Source: Sphaerochaetaceae bacterium
GTDB taxonomy: Bacteria > Spirochaetota > Spirochaetia > Sphaerochaetales > Sphaerochaetaceae
Reading direction: 5' to 3'
Assembly (NCBI GenBank): GCA_023231265.1
Contig: JALNVT010000041.1
Location: forward strand, 1-14,931
DNA length: 14,931 bases
This document shows positions 14,843-14,931 of this stretch, piece by piece. The notes below the pieces were generated by a model, which saw only the letters and a list, made by a program, of their open reading frames with translations, made no database searches and was not told the origin of the DNA. The position numbers and the translations under genes are program-made. Numbering within the stretch: the first letter of the stretch is position 1; the number at the start of each line of letters is the position of its first letter.

Positions 14843-14871
14843 AGAATAAATATTTAAATTGAAAGTATCAA
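14843..14871 (-). promoter_or_regulatory. Candidate promoter of the threonine-aldolase-family gene
   Basis: On the minus strand, TTGATA (14866-14871) and TATTCT (14843-14848) are spaced 17 bases apart, with a predicted start near 14836, just upstream of the AAGGAA ribosome binding site. The leader would be very short, so confidence is low. Nothing else is recognised from 14872 to the window end. Confidence 0.35.
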
Positions 14872-14931
14872 TGATTCATACAATAAAATTTCATATTTAA
14901 ATCAATACAAGTTATATTACAACTGGCTATA

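Overview
The window is a low-GC chromosomal segment from an anaerobic, diderm bacterium. A spirochaete (Sphaerochaeta/Treponema-like) is my best guess. The grounds are a lipoprotein signal with a relaxed lipobox, an outer-membrane-type beta-barrel C-terminus, a divergent sigma-factor-like protein, ferredoxin-containing MinD-type ATPases, a PFK of the 'PKTIDND' type, and a tRNA gene with no encoded CCA. This assignment is inference and no 16S or marker gene is present. The content is mostly housekeeping genes, with no transposon, phage or CRISPR.

Layout: the tail of an upstream gene and its terminator (1-104). Next is an AT-rich leader (105-390) ending in two hairpins, one of which hides the ribosome binding site of a sigma-70-like protein gene (391-1443). 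This is followed on the same strand by rdgB (1505-2086) and pepF (2096-3874), which are translationally coupled. A bidirectional terminator separates pepF from the convergent pfkA (3954-5033, minus). Further minus-strand genes are two MinD-type ATPases with inserted 2x[4Fe-4S] ferredoxin domains (5188-6878) and a NifX/NifB-type FeMo-co domain protein (6962-7324). These three form a cluster driven from a near-consensus promoter at 7378-7406.

A divergently placed tRNA-Leu(GAG) (7585-7668) has its own promoter and terminator. It is followed by what may be a decayed minus-strand ORF. Then come a class I methyltransferase (7952-8728) and two tandem paralogous TPR-like proteins of unknown function (8806-9588, 9656-10462).

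The clearest regulatory element is a fluoride (crcB-motif) riboswitch at about 10579-10638. Its 3' half overlaps an intrinsic terminator and it precedes a cation:proton antiporter (10688-11881). The logic is fluoride-bound = terminator blocked = antiporter made, a fluoride-tolerance unit. Next is a large lipoprotein with a C-terminal outer-membrane barrel (12016-13686), ended by a strong terminator that separates it from a convergent PLP-dependent threonine-aldolase-family gene (13762-14817, minus).

Two items most deserve follow-up. One is the fluoride riboswitch-antiporter unit, which has an unusual aptamer with an extra hairpin and a bulged pseudoknot. The other is the structured SD-sequestering leader of the sigma-like gene, which matches no RNA class I recognise.
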